Source: Ornithinibacillus bavariensis
GTDB taxonomy: Bacteria; Bacillota; Bacilli; Bacillales; Amphibacillaceae
Reading direction: 5' to 3'
NCBI RefSeq assembly: GCF_050433565.1
Contig: NZ_JBNPWZ010000002.1
Location: 1 to 64,000, forward strand
DNA length: 64,000 bases
Shown: in pieces, positions 36,692 to 46,394 of the stretch
Position numbering within the stretch: position 1 is the stretch's first letter
How the letters are laid out: each line of letters opens with the position of its first letter
The notes under the pieces: generated by a model
Database searches by the model: none
Told to the model about the DNA's origin: nothing
The model's input: only the letters and a program-made list of their open reading frames with translations
Position numbers and translations under genes: made by a program

Positions 36692-37150
36692 ATGATGATT
36701 GACGATGATATGCGTCGCGTAATTGAAGAACAGCGCTTGGCTTTTGTGGCTACGGTATGTCCAGATGGTAGTCCGAATCTATCCCCAAAGGGGACAATCG
36801 CTGTTTGGGAAGAGGAGCATCTTGTTTTTTTACATTTATATTCACATGGAACAGTAAGTAACCTAGAACAAAATTCTTCAATAGAACTTAATGTTGTTGA
36901 TCCAATTAGACGGAAAGGGTATCGCTTTAAAGGCAAAGCGCAAATTCTGAAATCAGGATCCACGTATAACAAAATTGTTGAACACTTTAAGCAAAGCAGG
37001 GGAACAGATCCAAGCCGTATAAAGGCTGTGGTCCTAGTTAAGGTTCTTCAATCTGCCTCGCTTATCTCACCTGCTTATGATGATATGTCATCTGAAGAGG
37101 AAATCGCCAGACGTTGGAAACAACATTATGATGAGCTGTTGGGATATTAA
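36692..37150 (+). CDS. pyridoxamine 5'-phosphate oxidase-fold protein
   Basis: The 152-residue protein has the split-barrel FMN-binding fold: EEQRLAFVATVCPDGSPNLSPKGTI at the start, then SHGTVSNLEQNSSIELNVVDP and a typical strand GYRFKGKAQIL. The true cofactor (FMN, F420 or heme) and substrate are unknown. The start is the ATG at 36692, eight bases after AAGGAG. Confidence 0.85.
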   Translation: MMIDDDMRRVIEEQRLAFVATVCPDGSPNLSPKGTIAVWEEEHLVFLHLYSHGTVSNLEQNSSIELNVVDPIRRKGYRFKGKAQILKSGSTYNKIVEHFKQSRGTDPSRIKAVVLVKVLQSASLISPAYDDMSSEEEIARRWKQHYDELLGY

Positions 37151-37260
37151 TAATATTCGACAAGTTAATCCTTTAAGTATTGAAAGTGGACGGGGTCAAT
37201 TTGTTGTTATCGTCTGGCAAAAATGAGTACTATTAGCTTCTCGCGGAATACTTAATTGAG

Positions 37261-38136
37261 GTGATAGAAATAGAGAGATTAAAATTAGAAAAATATGTTG
37301 ATTATACCTCAAATTGTAATTTTGTGGCTGGTCAAATAACGAGAGATGGAACATTATTATTAATTGAAAGCAGTTTACAAGAGTTTGACTTTTTTCAACG
37401 TCCTGTATCGAAAAACAACTGGATAATTAAGATTATAAAGGGCAGAAGTATAGAAACGGTGATTTTAAGAAATGTTCCCCTTATCCCAACGGAAGTAGAC
37501 TTATTTTCAGATGGTACCTTACTTATTGTACAAAGTCGTTGTTTAAAGGATGGTAATTACATCGAACGAAACGCCAGGAGATATAATACTAACGGGCAAT
37601 TAATTGATGCATTTACGTTAGGAGACGGTATTAGTAATGTGCAAATTGACGAAACTGATACCATTTGGGTAAGCTATTTTGATGAAGGTATATTTGGAAA
37701 TTTTGGATGGGAGCAACCGATGGGGAGTGCTGGTGTTGTCGCTTATACAATGAACGGTGATCGTTTATGGGGTGCAAGTGATTATGGAATTGTGGATTGT
37801 TATGCATTGAATGTTGTAAGTTCAAAGGAAGTGTTCTTCTACTACTATGATGAATTTTATCTCGTTCAACTGAATGAGATGAAGGAATCTATTCGATATC
37901 GTATAAATAGTCGCCATCATACATTACAACAATTTATGTTTGACGAAGAGGATTTAATTGGTCAAATAGATATGAATACAATGATGCGTTATCGAAGAAA
38001 TAAACTAAGCTATGCTCCAAAGGAAAAACTACAAATAACTGATAAAAACGGAAAACGTATTATTGGTCCCGTGTTTATGCGAGGGTCGTTTCTTTATGTA
38101 TATGGTAAAGATGGGATATATAAAAGAAATTTGTGA
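37261..38136 (+). CDS. protein with beta-propeller-like repeats, function unknown
   Basis: The 291-residue protein is mainly beta-strand with recurring units such as ITRDGTLLLIES, LFSDGTLLIVQSR and VQIDETDTIWVSYF, spaced roughly as in beta-propellers. There is no signal peptide. The start is uncertain: GTG at 37261 overlaps GAGGTGAT, which could itself be a ribosome site for a later non-ATG start. A terminator follows at 38266. Confidence 0.6.
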   Translation: MIEIERLKLEKYVDYTSNCNFVAGQITRDGTLLLIESSLQEFDFFQRPVSKNNWIIKIIKGRSIETVILRNVPLIPTEVDLFSDGTLLIVQSRCLKDGNYIERNARRYNTNGQLIDAFTLGDGISNVQIDETDTIWVSYFDEGIFGNFGWEQPMGSAGVVAYTMNGDRLWGASDYGIVDCYALNVVSSKEVFFYYYDEFYLVQLNEMKESIRYRINSRHHTLQQFMFDEEDLIGQIDMNTMMRYRRNKLSYAPKEKLQITDKNGKRIIGPVFMRGSFLYVYGKDGIYKRNL

Positions 38137-38265
38137 AAAAATAGGTGTTTTATTTTATATGGTTGTTATTGAATATTAAATAAAGTTTAGCTCATTATTA
38201 TTTGACTACTAACAAGAGTTTATTTGTTGTGTAACTAGGCAAAAGGCTTATGAATTTATATAACT

Positions 38266-38309
38266 AGGAGATAAGAGGTCGTAATCTATACCTCGTTATC
38301 TCCTTTTTT
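38266..38309 (+). terminator. terminator overlapping the end of the flavin reductase gene
   Basis: The repeat AGGAGATAAGAGGT / ACCTCGTTATCTCCT is followed by TTTTT on the plus strand. Its 3' arm overlaps the last codons of the leftward gene. Confidence 0.8.
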
Positions 38310-38861
38310 GTTTGTATTCTTTCTATTATTAATACTTCTCTGGAGGAAAACCATTTCCTCGGCGAGATTTTGAATTCTACTGGCAATTTTTTGGTCAATG
38401 ATTTCGTCTGTCTCTACATCAAATTTATCATTGTGGACAAACACATGTGTCGATGGAACTAGTCCTCTAAGATAGGATAGTATTGGTTTTAAATGATTTT
38501 CTGGTACGAGAAAATGCTTTTCCGAACCTCCTGTTGCAATGATTCCAGTTACTTTATTTTTAAATGCATATTCTGGAAAGAAATCTAAGAGATTTTTTAA
38601 AACTCCAGAAATTGATGCCTGATAGATCGGTGTACCGAACACAATAAAATCTGCGTCTACTATTTTTTTAACCACATTCCATGTGTCCTCATTATAATAG
38701 GTTAATGGTTCTCCACGACAAAATTCAACCTCATATTCCCTTAAATCAATCAGTTCTGTTTGTATATTTGAGTCTATGGCCGTAGCGGCTGTTAACACCT
38801 CATGAACCGCTTGTGAGGTCTTATTTCCTGCTAGAGTTCCCGATACGCCTACTAGTTTCAT
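38286..38861 (-). CDS. NAD(P)H-dependent FMN reductase-like flavoprotein
   Basis: The 191-residue flavodoxin-like protein starts VGVSGTLAGNKTS, the FMN phosphate loop, and contains FGTPIYQASISGVLKNLLDF and IIATGGSEKHF, as in SsuE/NADPH-dependent FMN reductases. It uses NAD(P)H to reduce flavin or azo/quinone substrates. ATG follows GGAGGTAATGA. It lies just downstream of the proline gene on the same strand and may be read through from it. Confidence 0.88.
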   Translation of the reverse strand: MKLVGVSGTLAGNKTSQAVHEVLTAATAIDSNIQTELIDLREYEVEFCRGEPLTYYNEDTWNVVKKIVDADFIVFGTPIYQASISGVLKNLLDFFPEYAFKNKVTGIIATGGSEKHFLVPENHLKPILSYLRGLVPSTHVFVHNDKFDVETDEIIDQKIASRIQNLAEEMVFLQRSINNRKNTNKKGDNEV

Positions 38862-38908
38862 TTCATTACCTCCTAATTTTAGACAGAGAGTTGAAAGTTA
38901 CAGGCATC

Positions 38909-39724
38909 TTACTCTAATTTGCCTAATTCAATTGATCGTTCTCTTGCGTTTTTGACACATTCCATCACTGCTTGCTGGAAGTTATAGTTATTTAAAGTTT
39001 GGATAGCAGCTTCAGTTGTTCCTCTTTTACTAGTAATCCTATCTCGTAGAACATGGGTTGAATCTGTGGATTTTTCAAGCATTTTTCCTGCCCCAATAAC
39101 AGTTTGGGTAATTAATTTTCTTGCTAAGTCTTCATCAAGTCCAGCTTCTATTGCTGCGTTTTCCATTGCTTCAACGAGGTAGTATATATAAGCTGGTCCG
39201 CTTCCAGAAATACCTGTTACGGTGTGCATATCCTTCTCATCTACATGAACAGTTGAACCGATAGTGTTAAATAATTTTTGAGCCGTTTCTAGATGGATGA
39301 GTTTCGCATGTTTTCCCGCAGTAATAGCCGTTGCAGAACAGCCAACAGATGCAGAAGTATTTGGCATAGCACGGACTATTGGGATATCTTTTCCTAGCAG
39401 TGTGGTAATATAATCTGTTGACATACCAGCAATTACGGAAATGATTAATTGGTCTTTTCTAATATGGGATTTAATATCTTCAATTGCTTCTTTCATATCA
39501 TATGGCTTTGTAGAAAGGACAATGATACTCGCTTGCCTGAGTGCTGCAGCTTTATCCGAGGTAGCTTGAATAGAATAAGTATGTTTAAGGTGCTGTAAAC
39601 GTGCTTGGTTCGATTTATTCGTTACATACATATTATCGCCCTGTATCTTCCCAGTTTTTATAACGCCGGCTATAATCGCCTCAGCCATTGATCCCGCTCC
39701 GATAAACGCCATTTTCCCATTCAT
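38909..39724 (-). CDS. proC: pyrroline-5-carboxylate reductase
   Basis: The 271-residue enzyme makes proline from pyrroline-5-carboxylate with NAD(P)H. It has the Rossmann motif FIGAGSMAEAIIAG, VRAMPNTSASVGCSATAIT and the C-terminal signature GISGSGPAYIYYLVEAMENAA. The start is the ATG at 39724 after AGGAGGAGG; the frame upstream is part of the T-box leader and is not translated. Expression should rise when tRNA-Pro is uncharged (leader at 39751-39975), as for B. subtilis proI. Confidence 0.93.
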   Translation of the reverse strand: MNGKMAFIGAGSMAEAIIAGVIKTGKIQGDNMYVTNKSNQARLQHLKHTYSIQATSDKAAALRQASIIVLSTKPYDMKEAIEDIKSHIRKDQLIISVIAGMSTDYITTLLGKDIPIVRAMPNTSASVGCSATAITAGKHAKLIHLETAQKLFNTIGSTVHVDEKDMHTVTGISGSGPAYIYYLVEAMENAAIEAGLDEDLARKLITQTVIGAGKMLEKSTDSTHVLRDRITSKRGTTEAAIQTLNNYNFQQAVMECVKNARERSIELGKLE

Positions 39725-39750
39725 AATCTCAACCTCCTCCTTAAACATAT

Positions 39751-39975
39751 AAAAAACCCGTATCATCCTAACGTATAGGACGAAACGGGTTCCGCGGTAC
39801 CACCTAAATTGGCATGCATGATGCCCAGCTCCATTTGATAACACAGCATGACTGCGATTAGTTTTTGCTAATAACTCCCAGATAGGTTCACCATGCCTAG
39901 GTCTGGCGGAATCTTCCAGCCTATGGATTCCACTCTCTTTCAGTTAAGCATTGGTTACTGGTCTGTTCACCGTTT
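39751..39975 (-). ncRNA. T-box leader, proline-specific
   Basis: On the minus strand the T-box core AGGTGGTACCGCGG lies at 39793-39806, followed by a terminator stem ACCCGT...ACGGGT with TTTTTT (39751-39790). Upstream, stem I is visible and its specifier loop reads GTGAA-CCT-ATCTGGGAGT, so the specifier codon is CCT (39886-39884), proline. Uncharged tRNA-Pro would stabilise the antiterminator and allow proC expression. The 5' limit is approximate. Confidence 0.9.
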
Positions 39976-40235
39976 TTTATATATTGTTTTGTATCATATG
40001 ATGTTTTTACAGGAATGTCAAGTAGTTTTGATAAACTACTTGGTATTTGTTCTGTATTGCATTGGATTGAATTGTTATTAAGAAGTATTAATTAGTTTAC
40101 CACACGAAAATTATGGGAAAATATTCAATCCTCTTAGATGAATTGTTTATCTCAAAAAGTAAGCTTTCTATGATAAAATGATAGAATGCATATTGAAAAA
40201 TGCATGCTGATTACCAACTTAGGAGTGTAACAATA

Positions 40236-41423
40236 TTGAACAAAAAAGATATAGCGAACTTTAAGAGACAATTTAAAGTAAACAATGACCTACTTCGGAT
40301 ACATGAAATTTTCTATGTATACATTATGAAAGAATCTAGTGAAATCTATCATCATCAAAGCTTTCCTTTTGAAATGCTAGAAAAGGAACAACAAGAGCTA
40401 TTTATCGATAACTTTAAAAAGGTGTTATCAGGCCAGCTGGATGAGAAGCTTTTTGAATTGAAGTTTAAGCGAGATGTAGAAAATAATAGTCAGTTAATAC
40501 TTCACCAAGGTTTATTAAGTAGTGAAACAGAGGAATGGAAAGGGCATATGCTTCGGTTGGTGGAGAAGATGCTTACGGATAAGCAATATGAAATGGATAT
40601 TGTCGTTACTTTTATTCGTGGGGAATATATGAAGCCTGTTAAACGCAAGAGTGAAGAAACAGAAGAAAGTGAAAGGGACACGGTTTATGCTAATCCATTT
40701 ATATTATGTAGCATGAATCGTACACAAGATCCTAAAAAAGAATTGCTCTTTGACTACGTGGAAAAACAATTTAAATATAATATTGTTGTTGATCCTATTA
40801 TTAATCTGAAAGCCCCATTATCCGGATTTCTTTTTCCTTGCTTCACGGATAATGCAGCGGATGTCAATCATGTTTTATACTCCGCAGGAAAGAAGTATGA
40901 GTTAAGCTACCATTTTATTGAAGAGGTTTTAAATGCAGAAGAAGCAATGACAGCAGAAGATGATAAGGTAGTTTTTGAGGAAATTGTAAAGCATGTCGCA
41001 GGTGAACAGATGAATACATCTACTCTTTCCAATGTATATGATGAGATACATCGTGTCATAGAAGAGAATGAAGAGGAGGAAGAAGTACCGAAATTAGACT
41101 ATAAGGATGTAGAAAAAGTATTAAGGACTAGTGGTGTAAAAGATATTAATACGGAAAAGGTTGAATCGGCTTTTAAGACAGTATTGGATGATGAAGCGTA
41201 TGAGATTAAGGCAAGCAATATTTTGCCGAAGTACACATCAAAGTCCATTAAAATAAAAACAAAGGTTGCAGACCTCTCTGTAAGTCCACAGGAACTAAGA
41301 CATGTACGTCAAGTCCATTTGAATGGGAAGCTATACCTTATGATAGAATTAGAGGAAACTACGATGATTGAAGGTTTTGAAATGATTCCAGAGGCTTTAT
41401 TTACGAAAGCTAATGAAGATTAG
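40236..41423 (+). CDS. DUF4317 family protein
   Basis: The 395-residue protein matches the DUF4317 family of Firmicutes, of unknown function. It starts NKKDIANFKRQFKVNNDLLRI, as is usual for the family, and is charged and soluble, with Asp/Glu-rich stretches around residues 265-290. It starts with TTG, ten bases after AGGAG; an upstream ATG is not supported. It stands alone. Confidence 0.8.
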   Translation: MNKKDIANFKRQFKVNNDLLRIHEIFYVYIMKESSEIYHHQSFPFEMLEKEQQELFIDNFKKVLSGQLDEKLFELKFKRDVENNSQLILHQGLLSSETEEWKGHMLRLVEKMLTDKQYEMDIVVTFIRGEYMKPVKRKSEETEESERDTVYANPFILCSMNRTQDPKKELLFDYVEKQFKYNIVVDPIINLKAPLSGFLFPCFTDNAADVNHVLYSAGKKYELSYHFIEEVLNAEEAMTAEDDKVVFEEIVKHVAGEQMNTSTLSNVYDEIHRVIEENEEEEEVPKLDYKDVEKVLRTSGVKDINTEKVESAFKTVLDDEAYEIKASNILPKYTSKSIKIKTKVADLSVSPQELRHVRQVHLNGKLYLMIELEETTMIEGFEMIPEALFTKANED

Positions 41424-41626
41424 TTTGTCACTTTCCGATTTTTACCATTGCTGATCAATCTACTATAAATAAAAACACTAGGATTATTGAATTACCGTAA
41501 ATTACATGGCAACATCTTTTATACTTTGCCACGAAATTTTCCCATTGCTTTCTTGGTATAACCTATACTAGCTCAGGCTCGAAAAGCAATCAATTAGAAG
41601 CTATAAATTTTTATAATTGTAAAGAA

Positions 41627-41672
41627 AGCCAATTGATATTGTAACATAAAATCAATTGGCTCTCTTATTTTA
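41627..41672 (+). terminator. terminator after DUF4317 gene
   Basis: The hairpin AGCCAATTGAT / ATCAATTGGCT is followed by CTCTTATTTT. It lies 200 bases after the stop. Confidence 0.75.
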
Positions 41673-41748
41673 TCCAAGTGAATATAGCAATAGAGATTTC
41701 AAATCTAGTATAATATGAATGTAACGATGAGGGGAAATGGTGGTTTAG

Positions 41749-42444
41749 ATGTTTAAAATCCTTCTAATAGAAGATGATGTAACATTATTTTATGAAATAA
41801 AAGAACGTTTGGCACAGTGGTCCTATGAGGTATATGGAGTGATGGATTTTAGTAATGTCGTAAAGGAATTTTCTGAACTGAAGCCAGACCTTGTAATTAT
41901 AGATATACAGCTTCCTAAGTTTGATGGATTCCATTGGTGTCGAATGATTCGCACACATTCAACAGTACCAATTATTTTCCTATCCTCACGAGATCACCCA
42001 ACAGATATGGTAATGTCGATGCAGCTTGGTGCGGATGATTTTATACAGAAACCATTTCATTTTGATGTTTTAATAGCAAAAATTCAGGCTGTCTTAAGAC
42101 GCGTCTATAATTATAGTGTGGAACAACCATTGCAATTAAGAGTTTGGAATGGTGCTAACGTTGATTTTTTAAAGAGCACTGTGCAAAATGGAGCTGGAAT
42201 AATCGAACTATCGAAAAATGAAATATATATCTTAAAAATCTTACTAGAAAATAGTAATCAGATTGTAAGTCGTGAAGAACTGATGAAGGAACTTTGGAAT
42301 GATGACCGGTTTATTAGTGATAATACGTTAACTGTAAATGTGAATCGATTGAGAAAAAGATTGGAAGAGATTGATTTAGGACAATTTATTGAAACAAAGG
42401 TTGGTCTTGGGTACATGGCTAAAGAACAGGAAAGTACCGAATGA
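41749..42444 (+). CDS. bceR: OmpR-type response regulator, BceR-like
   Basis: The 231-residue regulator has a receiver domain (acidic IEDD, phospho-acceptor D52 in VIIDIQLPKFDG) and a winged-helix DNA-binding domain (~130-230, NTLTVNVNRLRKRL). Length and context match BceR, which controls peptide-antibiotic ABC transporters. GAGGGG precedes the start. Its stop overlaps the kinase start (ATGA). Confidence 0.88.
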   Translation: MFKILLIEDDVTLFYEIKERLAQWSYEVYGVMDFSNVVKEFSELKPDLVIIDIQLPKFDGFHWCRMIRTHSTVPIIFLSSRDHPTDMVMSMQLGADDFIQKPFHFDVLIAKIQAVLRRVYNYSVEQPLQLRVWNGANVDFLKSTVQNGAGIIELSKNEIYILKILLENSNQIVSREELMKELWNDDRFISDNTLTVNVNRLRKRLEEIDLGQFIETKVGLGYMAKEQESTE

Positions 42445-43445
42445 TGAAGAAGTATTTAATCGAGCGACTTAGCTGGGTACTATTTTTTTGCTGTCTTCAA
42501 GGACTATTACTCTTAATCGGTTATTTAGATCCCTCTATTAATCTCAACACGATTATTTATATTGTCTTTTTATCAATGATTATTTTTATATTATTTTTCA
42601 TCATTCGATACAAAAAGGAAACAACCTTCTATAAAATGATTGAAGAAACGGATCCTTTTGCCGATGCGAATAACATACAAGAGGGTAGAACGCCATTTGA
42701 GAAAATAGTAGAGAGCGCATGGAAGGAACAACTTGATATACATAGATGGGAATTAAATGACCTAGGAACAAGTGTAGAACGAGAGAAAGAGGAGTTACTG
42801 TCGTGGCTTCATGAAGTGAAAACACCTTTGACAACAATGAAGCTAATGCTGGAGAGGGTCGAGGATAGAACATTAAAAAGGCAGCTCATGTATGAATGGC
42901 TTCGGATTCATTTACTCCTTGACCAGCAATTACATAGCCGGCGTATTTCATTTATGGAAAATGATATTTATATCGAAAAGGTAAATTTGGAAAAGATAAT
43001 AGTAGAAGAGATACGAATGTTACAGTCATGGTGTATGCAAAAAGGGATAGGCTTTGATGTCTCCTTAGAAATTCAACTGGTTCTATCTGACGGAAAATGG
43101 CTACAGTTTATTCTTCGTCAATTGTTAACGAACGCTGTAAAATATAGCGAAGGAGCGGATATCGTTATTCGCAGCATGGAAAAGGATGGCAGGGTACTAA
43201 TGGAAGTCCAAGATTATGGTAGGGGAATAAAGTCAAAGGATATTCCACGCATTTTTGATAGAGGATTTACATCGACAATGGATCATATGGACCATGCAGC
43301 AACTGGAATGGGACTCTTTTTAGCAAAAAAGGCAGCAGAATCCTTAAAAATCCATATAGATGTTGAATCTGTCTATAGGGAAGGAACTATCTTTACTTTA
43401 ACATTTCCAAGGAAGAATGAATTTAATGAGCTATCAAGCATGTGA
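42441..43445 (+). CDS. bceS: intramembrane-sensing histidine kinase, BceS-like
   Basis: The 334-residue kinase has two membrane helices (~11-28 and 37-56) with almost no extracellular loop, typical of BceS-type kinases that sense through their partner transporter. H124 in SWLHEVKTPL is the phospho-site; the ATPase part has LRQLLTNAVKYS, VQDYGRGI and TGMGLFLAKK. The length equals that of B. subtilis BceS. It is coupled to bceR. Confidence 0.9.
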   Translation: MMKKYLIERLSWVLFFCCLQGLLLLIGYLDPSINLNTIIYIVFLSMIIFILFFIIRYKKETTFYKMIEETDPFADANNIQEGRTPFEKIVESAWKEQLDIHRWELNDLGTSVEREKEELLSWLHEVKTPLTTMKLMLERVEDRTLKRQLMYEWLRIHLLLDQQLHSRRISFMENDIYIEKVNLEKIIVEEIRMLQSWCMQKGIGFDVSLEIQLVLSDGKWLQFILRQLLTNAVKYSEGADIVIRSMEKDGRVLMEVQDYGRGIKSKDIPRIFDRGFTSTMDHMDHAATGMGLFLAKKAAESLKIHIDVESVYREGTIFTLTFPRKNEFNELSSM

Positions 43446-43458
43446 CAAGATTGTCACA
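43441..43458. promoter_or_regulatory. inverted repeat, likely BceR operator
   Basis: A perfect 7-4-7 inverted repeat, TGTGACA-AGAT-TGTCACA, lies at the end of bceS and about 85 bases before bceA. BceR-type regulators bind inverted repeats of this kind upstream of their ABC genes. It could also act as a weak terminator of bceRS, but only a broken T-tract follows. Confidence 0.65.
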
Positions 43459-43541
43459 TGCTTTCGTATTTTGTTCGTAGATTCGAAGGAAAAAAGAAGA
43501 ATATCCTTTTATGATTAAGGTAGACAAAGGAGTTGAATAAG

Positions 43542-44303
43542 ATGAGCATATTAGAAGCGAAAAAAATTGTAAAGAAATACGGAAATAAATGGAATAGACA
43601 AGAGGTTTTAAAGGGTATTGATATTACAGTGGAAAAAGGGGAATTCGTTGGTATTATGGGGCCATCTGGGTCAGGGAAGACAACTTTACTTAATGTACTT
43701 TCCTCCATTGATAGTGTTACCCAAGGCTCTATACGTGTTGATGGTAAGGATTTTACCAGAATGAAAGAAAGACAATTAGCGGAATTTCGTAAGCTTCATT
43801 TAGGTTTTATCTTTCAAGAGTATCATTTACTAGATACGTTGACCGTAAAAGAGAATATTATGTTACCTCTAACTGTTAATAAGGTACCAAATAAAGAAGC
43901 ACAAGTTTTATTTGAACAAGTGGCAAAGGAATTAGGCATCTATGATGTTAAGGACAAGTATCCAAATGAAATATCTGGTGGACAGAAACAGCGGACTTCT
44001 GCAGCGCGTGCCTTTGTGCATAATCCTAGCATTATATTTGCTGATGAACCAACAGGAGCACTAGATTCCAAATCTGCTTCTGACTTACTAAATAAGCTAA
44101 GTGATTTAAATAACAAACTTAATTCCACAATCATCATGGTGACACATGATCCACTAGCGGCTAGCTATTGCAGTCGATTAATTTTTATTAAAGATGGACA
44201 AATATTTACGAAACTAAATCGTGGGGATGAAAGTAGGCAGGAATTTTTTAATGACATCATTAAAACACAGGGCGTGTTAGGTGGGGTGCAAAATGAGCTT
44301 TAA
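43542..44303 (+). CDS. bceA: ABC transporter ATP-binding protein, BceA-like
   Basis: The ATPase has Walker A GPSGSGKTT, signature ISGGQKQRTSAARAF, Walker B IIFADEPTGALD and the H-loop VTHD. It belongs to the MacB/LolD group used by Bce-type transporters. The start is taken at the ATG at 43542 (MSILEAKKIVKKYG, 253 residues), after AAAGGAGTTG; an in-frame TTG lies three codons earlier. It overlaps bceB by 11 bases. Confidence 0.9.
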   Translation: MSILEAKKIVKKYGNKWNRQEVLKGIDITVEKGEFVGIMGPSGSGKTTLLNVLSSIDSVTQGSIRVDGKDFTRMKERQLAEFRKLHLGFIFQEYHLLDTLTVKENIMLPLTVNKVPNKEAQVLFEQVAKELGIYDVKDKYPNEISGGQKQRTSAARAFVHNPSIIFADEPTGALDSKSASDLLNKLSDLNNKLNSTIIMVTHDPLAASYCSRLIFIKDGQIFTKLNRGDESRQEFFNDIIKTQGVLGGVQNEL

Positions 44304-46239
44304 ACAACTCATCTTTCGTAATCTGTTAAAAAATATGAGAAATTATTATCTTTATGTTTTTGCCCTTATATTTAGTGTCGCATTGTACTTTGCATTTGTG
44401 ACTTTACAATATGACCCAGCGATGGATAGTGTTTCTGGATCTGTAAAGGGAGAAGCAGCAATGAAGACGGGTTCCATTTTATTAATTGCCATCGTTACGG
44501 TGTTTCTCGTGTACGCAAATAACCTATTTATTAAAAGAAGAGGTAAAGAGATCGGCCTATTTCAGTTAGTGGGATTATCTAAAGGGAAAATATTTCGAAT
44601 TATTGGCTTGGAAAACATTATTTTATACTTTAGCTCAATGGTGATTGGGATTTTCCTTGGATTTATTTCTTCCAAGCTAATTATGATGGTATTACTAAAA
44701 ATTATTGCGATGGATGAGGTTGCGGCATTACGATTTTCTTCTCGTGCGTTAGTGCTAACGGTTATTGTTTTTGCTGCTATATATATCATTATAATGTTGA
44801 TTAATGCTTTATATATTAAGCGGCAACGCATCTTGTCATTATTTCATACTACCTCCACATCCGAAGACAAGAAACGGAAGGTATCAATTATTGAAATATT
44901 CATTGGTGTACTAGGTCTGGGATTAATCATTTTTGGATATTATTTATCTACAAAACTTTTTGATGGACAATTTGTAATGATGGAGCAAATGTTTATGGCG
45001 ATGCTTGTTATTCTTGCTTCCGTTATCATAGGAACTTATTTCTTTTATAAGGGGTCTATTCGGTTTATTTTTAATCTTATTCGAAAAAAGAATAATGGCT
45101 ATCTTTCTATCCATAAAGTATTGTCACTATCATCGATAATGTTCCGGATGAAGTCTAATTCTTTGTTACTTACTGTGGTAACAACTGTTTCTGCATTGGC
45201 AATAGGCTTATTGTCATTAACGTATATTGCTTATTATTCTGCTGAAAAATCTTCTAAGGAATCAATAATATATGATTTTTCCATTCCTAATAAGAGTCAT
45301 GCAGAAGAGTTCATCGCAATGCTTGATGAGCAGCAAATAGACTATACGAAAACAGAAATGGAAATAGTAACAGTTAAAGCTGATGGAACAAACATACTAA
45401 CCGATAAAAATGATTCAGAACGAAATGATGAAGATTTGATATTACCACTGACAATTATTTCAGATCGTTATTTAGAAGATATTGACGTAGATAAAGATAA
45501 GTCCATTTTTATTAATAGTAATCGAGCAACAGAGACATTTATGGCATTTAAAGAGGGAAGTTTCTCACTAAAAGGAAAGAGTCAAGCGTATGAGCTAGAG
45601 TTTGTTGGTATGAAGGATAATAATGTGCTTCCACTTAGATTAACGAATGGCGGGCTTCCTGTCGCTGTCATAGATGAAGCATTATATCAACAAATTTCTG
45701 CGGATATTGACCCAGAGGAGTATAGTGAATTCACTCATTTAATTGGGGTTGATATAACTGACAGGGGAGACTTAAACAAGACAAATGAAATTTTCAATGA
45801 GCTAGAATTAGGAAAATGGCCAGGTCATGAGTCGCAGCTAGAAGATTTTAAAAGACAGAAGCAGATCATGGGTATTGCTATGTTTGTCGTCGGGTTCCTA
45901 GGACTAACCTTCTTAATTACTTCAGGATGTATCCTTTATTTTAAACAGATGGATGAAGGAGAGGAAGAGAAGTCAAGCTATACTATTTTGAGAAAGCTAG
46001 GATTCACTCGTACTGATATTTTAAATGGGATAAAGGTGAAGCAACTATTTAACTTCGGAATCCCATTAATACTAGGATTAAGCCATAGCTATTTTGCAGT
46101 TAAATCAGGCTGGTTTTGGTTTGGTACAGAACTATGGACACCAATGATCATCGTAATGTCACTTTACACAATACTCTATTCCATATTTGGTGTACTATCA
46201 GTAGCCTATTACCGAAAGCTAATAAAAGAATCATTGTAG
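44293..46239 (+). CDS. bceB: ABC transporter permease, BceB-like
   Basis: The 648-residue permease has the ten-helix plan of BceB: helices ~15-35, 55-75, 105-130, 150-175, 200-220, 230-255 and 285-310, then a large extracellular domain (~315-535), then three C-terminal helices. The extracellular domain recognises cell-wall precursor/antibiotic complexes in this family. The protein removes peptide antibiotics from lipid II-cycle targets and signals to the kinase. The start is the ATG at 44293 after GGTGGGGTG, overlapping bceA. Confidence 0.9.
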   Translation: MSFKQLIFRNLLKNMRNYYLYVFALIFSVALYFAFVTLQYDPAMDSVSGSVKGEAAMKTGSILLIAIVTVFLVYANNLFIKRRGKEIGLFQLVGLSKGKIFRIIGLENIILYFSSMVIGIFLGFISSKLIMMVLLKIIAMDEVAALRFSSRALVLTVIVFAAIYIIIMLINALYIKRQRILSLFHTTSTSEDKKRKVSIIEIFIGVLGLGLIIFGYYLSTKLFDGQFVMMEQMFMAMLVILASVIIGTYFFYKGSIRFIFNLIRKKNNGYLSIHKVLSLSSIMFRMKSNSLLLTVVTTVSALAIGLLSLTYIAYYSAEKSSKESIIYDFSIPNKSHAEEFIAMLDEQQIDYTKTEMEIVTVKADGTNILTDKNDSERNDEDLILPLTIISDRYLEDIDVDKDKSIFINSNRATETFMAFKEGSFSLKGKSQAYELEFVGMKDNNVLPLRLTNGGLPVAVIDEALYQQISADIDPEEYSEFTHLIGVDITDRGDLNKTNEIFNELELGKWPGHESQLEDFKRQKQIMGIAMFVVGFLGLTFLITSGCILYFKQMDEGEEEKSSYTILRKLGFTRTDILNGIKVKQLFNFGIPLILGLSHSYFAVKSGWFWFGTELWTPMIIVMSLYTILYSIFGVLSVAYYRKLIKESL

Positions 46240-46275
46240 AGAGACAGGTATATACATCCCCTGTCTCTCCTTTTT
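46239..46275 (+). terminator. terminator of the bce module
   Basis: The hairpin GAGAGACAGG / CCTGTCTCTC is followed by CTTTTT; its 5' arm overlaps the bceB stop codon. Confidence 0.85.
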
Positions 46276-46394
46276 CTGTTCTGTTATACTCGAATGAATT
46301 GCATGAAAGATAAAAATAGATTTTCCCTCTCCCCATAAAATGGAAACTCAATGGGCATACTAATTTAAAATTACAATCTGGGGAGGTTTTACTT

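Noticed and set aside
39893..40081. 62-codon frame upstream of DUF4317
   Set aside because: It lies over the T-box leader in antisense and has no ribosome site.
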